In this document: in pieces, positions 3,352 to 6,036 of the stretch
Position numbering within the stretch: position 1 is the first letter of the stretch
How the letters are laid out: each line of letters opens with the position of its first letter
DNA from: VMFP01 sp964630025
GTDB taxonomy: Bacteria > Patescibacteriota > Andersenbacteria > UBA10190 > CAIZMI01
Length of the DNA stretch: 6,036 bases
Reading direction: 5' to 3'
NCBI GenBank assembly: GCA_964630025.1
Contig: CAZVRG010000043.1
Coordinates: 1-6,036, forward strand
Translations under genes and position numbers: made by a program
Notes under the pieces: model-generated
Databases searched by the model: none
Told to the model about the DNA's origin: nothing
Seen by the model: the letters and a program-made list of their open reading frames with translations, nothing else

Positions 3352-3705
3352 TTACGCAACGGGTTTTTCTGCGTCTGTGGGCGGTGCTGCTGGTGCCGCG
3401 GGCTTTTCCCCCGTGCTTGCTGCCGCGGGAACTTCTTTCTTCGGCGCCTTCCAGGCGGCGACCTTCGTTCCTTCGATGAGCTTTTGTCCCACAAGGAGGT
3501 TGTGCACAGTTGGTGAGGCCTGTGCGCCGTTCGATAGATAGAACTTCAACCGATCGGCGTTGACCTGCACTTTTTTCGTGTGCGGGTCATAGGACCCTAA
3601 GGACACGAGGGATCCGCTCTTCGCCGGTCGCGTGTGTTCGGTCACCACAATCCGAAACGTCGCGTGACCACGCTTTCCCACCCGCGCAAGACGAATCATT
3701 AACAT
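3352..3705 (-). CDS. rpsP: 30S ribosomal protein S16
   Basis: S16 binds 16S rRNA early in 30S assembly. The core matches the family: M-I-R-L-A-R-V-G-K-R-G near the N-terminus, F-R-I-V-V, L-G-S-Y-D-P then N-A-D-R-L-K-F-Y-L-S-N-G-A-Q-A-S-P-T-V. After L-I-E-G-T-K the protein continues with an Ala/Pro/Lys-rich tail of about 35 residues, making 117 aa against the usual 80-90. Three in-frame ATGs lie close together (3717, 3705, 3699). I chose 3705 (M-L-M-I-R-L) because a -10-like TATGCT ends 7 nt before it, and that hexamer overlaps the 3717 ATG. No Shine-Dalgarno is seen. It is first in the rpsP-khpA pair, with the membrane protein gene 42-54 nt upstream on the same strand. Confidence 0.93.
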   Translation of the reverse strand: MLMIRLARVGKRGHATFRIVVTEHTRPAKSGSLVSLGSYDPHTKKVQVNADRLKFYLSNGAQASPTVHNLLVGQKLIEGTKVAAWKAPKKEVPAAASTGEKPAAPAAPPTDAEKPVA

Positions 3706-3712
3706 GACGGTG

Positions 3713-3741
3713 AGCATAGAGGAAGCCGGCGCTTCCGTCTA
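3713..3741 (-). promoter_or_regulatory. Possible rpsP promoter with palindromic spacer
   Basis: On the minus strand TAGACG (3741-3736), 17-nt spacer, TATGCT (3718-3713), giving a start close to the ATG at 3705. The spacer is nearly filled by the palindrome ggaagc (3721-3726) / gcttcc (3731-3736) around CGGC, which could be an operator. The -35 matches TTGACA at only 4 of 6 positions. Confidence 0.4.
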
Positions 3742-3759
3742 GAGTCGGTGTTTGGGTTC

Positions 3760-4413
3760 TTAGTGCGGCGGTTGTGGTGGTGGCGCCGGGGGTGGCGCTC
3801 CGCCGTGGGGGCCGCCCGGTGGCGGCGGTTGTGGTGGTGGCGCTCCGCCGCCTCCGCCGCCGGAACCTCCGCCGCCTCCGCCCGAACCGCCTCCCCCGTC
3901 TCCACTTCCGCCGCTTCGCGCCATGACACGGAACCCGTTACTCAGTTGCGAAAGGTTTGTTGGCTGCTTCGATGGGTCAAGCGCTTGCGCAAATATCCTA
4001 TAGGCGCCTGGACCGACGGAAACCGTCAGGGATTCTTGTCCATCGTTGGGAGTCTCCGAAAGCACGACGGTGCATTGCTTTGCTGCCGTGTTTCGGGACA
4101 CGGGAATACGGCAAATGGATAGTCGTTCAAACGGATAGCGTACAAGCGCTTTTTCAATCACCGGCCAGCGGACGGTTATGTTGCCTCCTTCTTCGACGAT
4201 GGAGGGCGTTACACGAACATTGAATGAGGTAACGCGCGTATACAGTTGATTGCCGAATATGGCGGCCAGAATGATCACGAGGACGCCGGCGCCTGCTGCA
4301 GCGGCAATCCACACAGTCTTTCGAGAAGACTCCGGCGTGTCTGGAGAAGGTGGTGGCGACGGTTCGGGAGACGGGGCTTCACTCGGCATCGCGATGGGGT
4401 CGAAGGAGTTCAT
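3760..4413 (-). CDS. Single-pass membrane protein with Ig-like domain and Gly/Pro-rich tail
   Basis: I do not recognise a named family for this 217-aa protein. Residues 1-32 are Pro/Ser/Glu-rich and end S-S-R-K. Residues 34-54 are one strong hydrophobic helix (starting W-I-A-A-A-A-G). Residues about 62-165 look like a beta-sandwich: V-T-P-S-I-V-E-E-G-G-N-I-T-V-R-W resembles Ig/fibronectin-like starts, and Cys101 and Cys114 could form a disulfide. Residues about 167-217 are almost pure Gly, Ser, Pro and Ala ending in APPP-type repeats. A cytoplasmic N-terminus and surface-exposed C-terminal part is likely. On the minus strand TGATAGACT (extended -10) ends 6 nt before the ATG, suggesting a leaderless mRNA. 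The stop is about 54 nt from the rpsP start, so read-through into rpsP is possible. A surface-anchoring or spacer role is speculation. Confidence 0.8.
   Translation of the reverse strand: MNSFDPIAMPSEAPSPEPSPPPSPDTPESSRKTVWIAAAAGAGVLVIILAAIFGNQLYTRVTSFNVRVTPSIVEEGGNITVRWPVIEKALVRYPFERLSICRIPVSRNTAAKQCTVVLSETPNDGQESLTVSVGPGAYRIFAQALDPSKQPTNLSQLSNGFRVMARSGGSGDGGGGSGGGGGGSGGGGGGAPPPQPPPPGGPHGGAPPPAPPPQPPH
3765..3850 (-). repeat. Intragenic repeats coding the Pro-rich tail
   Basis: A 22-nt unit at 3765-3786 recurs exactly at 3822-3843, and a 15-nt unit at 3791-3805 recurs at 3836-3850. They encode the alternating Gly-Ala-Pro-Pro-Pro and Pro-Gln-Pro-Pro blocks at the C-terminus. Such repeats can change length by slippage or recombination. 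Confidence 0.8.
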
Positions 4414-4419
4414 AGCAAA

Positions 4420-4428
4420 AGTCTATCA
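4420..4428 (-). promoter_or_regulatory. Extended -10 promoter of the membrane protein gene
   Basis: The minus strand reads TGATAGACT (4428-4420), a TGn-TAnnnT extended -10, ending 6 nt before the ATG at 4413. There is no good -35 at 17 nt (CATAAT), which fits extended -10 promoters. The position predicts a leaderless transcript. Confidence 0.45.
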
Positions 4429-4495
4429 CGGATTTTCTGCTGATTATGCACACCGTGCGCCCCATATATATATGTTAGGGGGCGTCCGGACGGCG

Positions 4496-4501
4496 TACTG
4501 T
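4496..4501 (+). promoter_or_regulatory. Possible -10 of the glycosyltransferase gene
   Basis: TACTGT ends 7 nt before the ATG at 4509. It is the same hexamer as the -10 of small gene 3 and has the spacing seen at the leaderless candidates on the other strand. No convincing -35 is visible at 16-18 nt; an AT-rich ATATATATATG stretch lies at 4464-4474. Confidence 0.3.
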
Positions 4502-4508
4502 GACAGAG

Positions 4509-6008
4509 ATGCATCGTTCTCTTGGTGTGCTTGTTCTCCTTGTTGCCGGGGTTTCTTTGCGTGTTCTGTTTCTTATGCATCAACCCTTTACGAATGACGA
4601 GGGATTTTACCTGTATGACGCGAAGGTTCTTTTGGAAAGAAGGCTTCCGGGAGGAGATGTGCTTACAAAATCCCCGGTCACTGCAGGGCTCTTTCTGGGA
4701 AGTGTCTGGCTGACGCACGGCTCGCTGTACGCCGCGCGCTTGGTAAGTGTGGCACTGAATCTTCTCACGACTATTCCGTTATTTTTTCTCGCGACGCGTC
4801 TCTTTCGTGCCCGGGTTGGACGGTGGGCGGCTGTCCTTTGGCTGCTCGCGGCAGGACCGGTCATCTTCGCTGTCTTTGGGCAAACAGAAGCCACAGCCGG
4901 GTTTTTTGCAACAAGCGCGCTTGCGCTGTGGGTCCATGCGGCGCTTCCTTCTCCTGGGGTATCGCGCAGACCGTGGTGGTACGGAATGCTTGCCGGAAGT
5001 GCTTTCATGCTCGCATGGATGACGCGGAAAACGGAGATTGCGCTTCTCGTGCCTATGATCCTCCTGTGGTGGCAATCATCTGATCACCGCAGGCGCTGGT
5101 GGCTGATTGTCTCTGCGGGTTTTGGTGGGTGTCTTGTTCTCTTTCCATGGCTTGTGGCAGTTGCACAGATCTATGGGCCAGTGGGTGTCCGTGAAGCTCT
5201 TGGTGGTGGGTACGCGCGTCTTGTTGGGTATGCTCTTCATCCTGCATCGCGAGATGCTGCATTCCCCTGGGCGCAGTTTCCGGAACTGGCACTCCGTGTT
5301 GCAGGAAGAACGATGGGACCGCTTGGCGTTCTTGCGCTTCTTGGCCTTATGGGGGGACGCAGACAGCGCGAACAGCAACATGCGTGGGTGCATATCCCCT
5401 ATACGTGGTTCGGTGCGATGCTTGCTCTCTATGCATTCTGGCCCACAATCCTGCCCGATTATCTGCCGGAGTTTTTCCCGGCGTTGACGCTTCTTGCCGC
5501 AGAAAGTATGAGCAGGATGTCGGCACTCCTGCGCCGTTGGCAGGTGCTCGTGCTTGGAACATGTCTTGTGCTCTGGAATGTCGCCGCATTTCTCTTCACG
5601 TTGCATCGGCCGTGGGTGGGGATGTTTACGACACAGGCAATCTACGAGGCCGCAGAAGAAATGCGTCGTCTCGTTCCGCCTGAAGAGCCGCTCTTTACTG
5701 CGGCAGTAGTGATTCCCTATGTCTCCGGTCACCGAGTGCTCTTCGACATTGCGCATCCGCTGTGGTATCGCATTCCACCCATTTCGCAGGACACCCGAGA
5801 AACGTTTTTACCGCCTCTGGAGCAGGTTGAAACGGCCGTACGCTCGGGCGCGGTGCGGTGGGCGCTTGTCGAGCACGTGACGGATTACGCGTATCTCCGC
5901 CATGCGTCCGATCTTCTTTCGGTGATCTGGGAGGAGTTTACATTTATCCGCGAGATCCCGAACGATACGGGATTCCGCTCCAACTCCCTGCTTCTCTGGC
6001 GACGGTAA
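4509..6008 (+). CDS. GT39/ArnT-like polytopic membrane glycosyltransferase
   Basis: A 499-aa integral membrane protein of the PMT/ArnT superfamily (GT-C fold, PMT_2-type). These enzymes move a sugar from a polyprenyl-phosphate donor to protein, lipid or polysaccharide on the outer face of the membrane. After a first helix (about 5-23) comes T-N-D-E-G-F-Y-L-Y-D-A-K with the family Asp-Glu pair (D30-E31), then L-P-G-G-D-V-L-T-K-S-P-V, equivalent to the D-x(3)-K-P-P motif. About ten further hydrophobic segments follow to near residue 375. The C-terminal part, about 385-499, is more polar and probably extracytoplasmic. Acceptor and sugar cannot be told from sequence. GTG at 4500 is an alternative start adding three residues; neither start has a good ribosome binding site, and the ATG is preferred for its distance to TACTGT. 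It is divergent from the membrane protein gene. Confidence 0.88.
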   Translation: MHRSLGVLVLLVAGVSLRVLFLMHQPFTNDEGFYLYDAKVLLERRLPGGDVLTKSPVTAGLFLGSVWLTHGSLYAARLVSVALNLLTTIPLFFLATRLFRARVGRWAAVLWLLAAGPVIFAVFGQTEATAGFFATSALALWVHAALPSPGVSRRPWWYGMLAGSAFMLAWMTRKTEIALLVPMILLWWQSSDHRRRWWLIVSAGFGGCLVLFPWLVAVAQIYGPVGVREALGGGYARLVGYALHPASRDAAFPWAQFPELALRVAGRTMGPLGVLALLGLMGGRRQREQQHAWVHIPYTWFGAMLALYAFWPTILPDYLPEFFPALTLLAAESMSRMSALLRRWQVLVLGTCLVLWNVAAFLFTLHRPWVGMFTTQAIYEAAEEMRRLVPPEEPLFTAAVVIPYVSGHRVLFDIAHPLWYRIPPISQDTRETFLPPLEQVETAVRSGAVRWALVEHVTDYAYLRHASDLLSVIWEEFTFIREIPNDTGFRSNSLLLWRR

Positions 6009-6036
6009 GTTCTCGCGCTTGTTAGTATGGATGCGC

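Noticed and set aside
2762..3541. 259-aa plus-strand reading frame
   Set aside because: It lies antisense over khpA and rpsP, which have clear family motifs.
3748..4122. 124-aa Trp/Arg-rich plus-strand reading frame
   Set aside because: It is the antisense shadow of the Gly/Pro-rich codons of the membrane protein.
5076..5756. 226-aa minus-strand reading frame inside the glycosyltransferase
   Set aside because: The plus-strand frame has the membrane and Asp-Glu signatures of GT39; the minus frame is His/Arg/Lys-rich shadow sequence.
1..6036. CRISPR array, tRNA genes or insertion sequence
   Set aside because: I saw no regularly spaced repeats with unique spacers, no tRNA-like cloverleaf and no transposase.

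Overview
The window reads as a piece of a bacterial genome of moderate-to-high GC. I think it comes from a Candidate Phyla Radiation lineage; Peribacteria/Peregrinibacteria is a guess from the 16S 5' end, the short TrmD and the start-site habits. That placement is inference, because only about 81 nt of 16S is present. Four core genes lie on the minus strand: a membrane-anchored protein with a Gly/Pro-rich tail (4413-3760), rpsP for ribosomal protein S16 (3705-3352), a KhpA-like KH RNA-binding protein (3229-2825) and trmD (1269-583). They are followed, still on the minus strand, by an rRNA promoter, a roughly 450-nt hairpin-rich leader and the start of 16S rRNA. A large GT39/ArnT-like membrane glycosyltransferase (4509-6008) is on the plus strand, divergent from the membrane protein.

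The unusual part is 1298-2763. In Firmicutes and others rpsP, khpA, rimM and trmD are neighbours on one strand. Here the block is interrupted between khpA and trmD by three small plus-strand genes of unknown function (143, 147 and 79 aa). Each is its own transcription unit: a TTGACN-17-TAnnGT promoter, a strong AAAGGAG-type ribosome binding site, a short ORF and a GC-rich terminator. Genes 1 and 2 share their 5' regulatory region, a TTG start and an N-terminal motif. A 39-bp exact repeat (terminator fused to the next promoter) follows both. All three proteins end in a similar G-(E/K)-I-T motif. I do not recognise the family; it is the best candidate here for an undescribed system.

The minus-strand core genes have no visible Shine-Dalgarno sequence. 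For trmD, rpsP and the membrane protein a -10-like hexamer sits 6-7 nt before the chosen ATG, as expected for leaderless mRNAs. The island genes instead use textbook ribosome binding sites. trmD also carries two four-copy heptamer microsatellites translated as loops, and Glu in place of the catalytic Asp.

Layout: 1-81 16S 5' end (-); 82-532 rRNA leader; 539-566 rRNA promoter; 583-1269 trmD (-); 1270-1326 overlapping divergent promoters; 1355-2763 small-gene array (+); 2749-2800 back-to-back terminators; 2825-3229 khpA-like (-); 3352-3705 rpsP (-); 3760-4413 membrane protein (-); 4414-4508 divergent intergenic; 4509-6008 glycosyltransferase (+); 6009-6036 nothing assignable.
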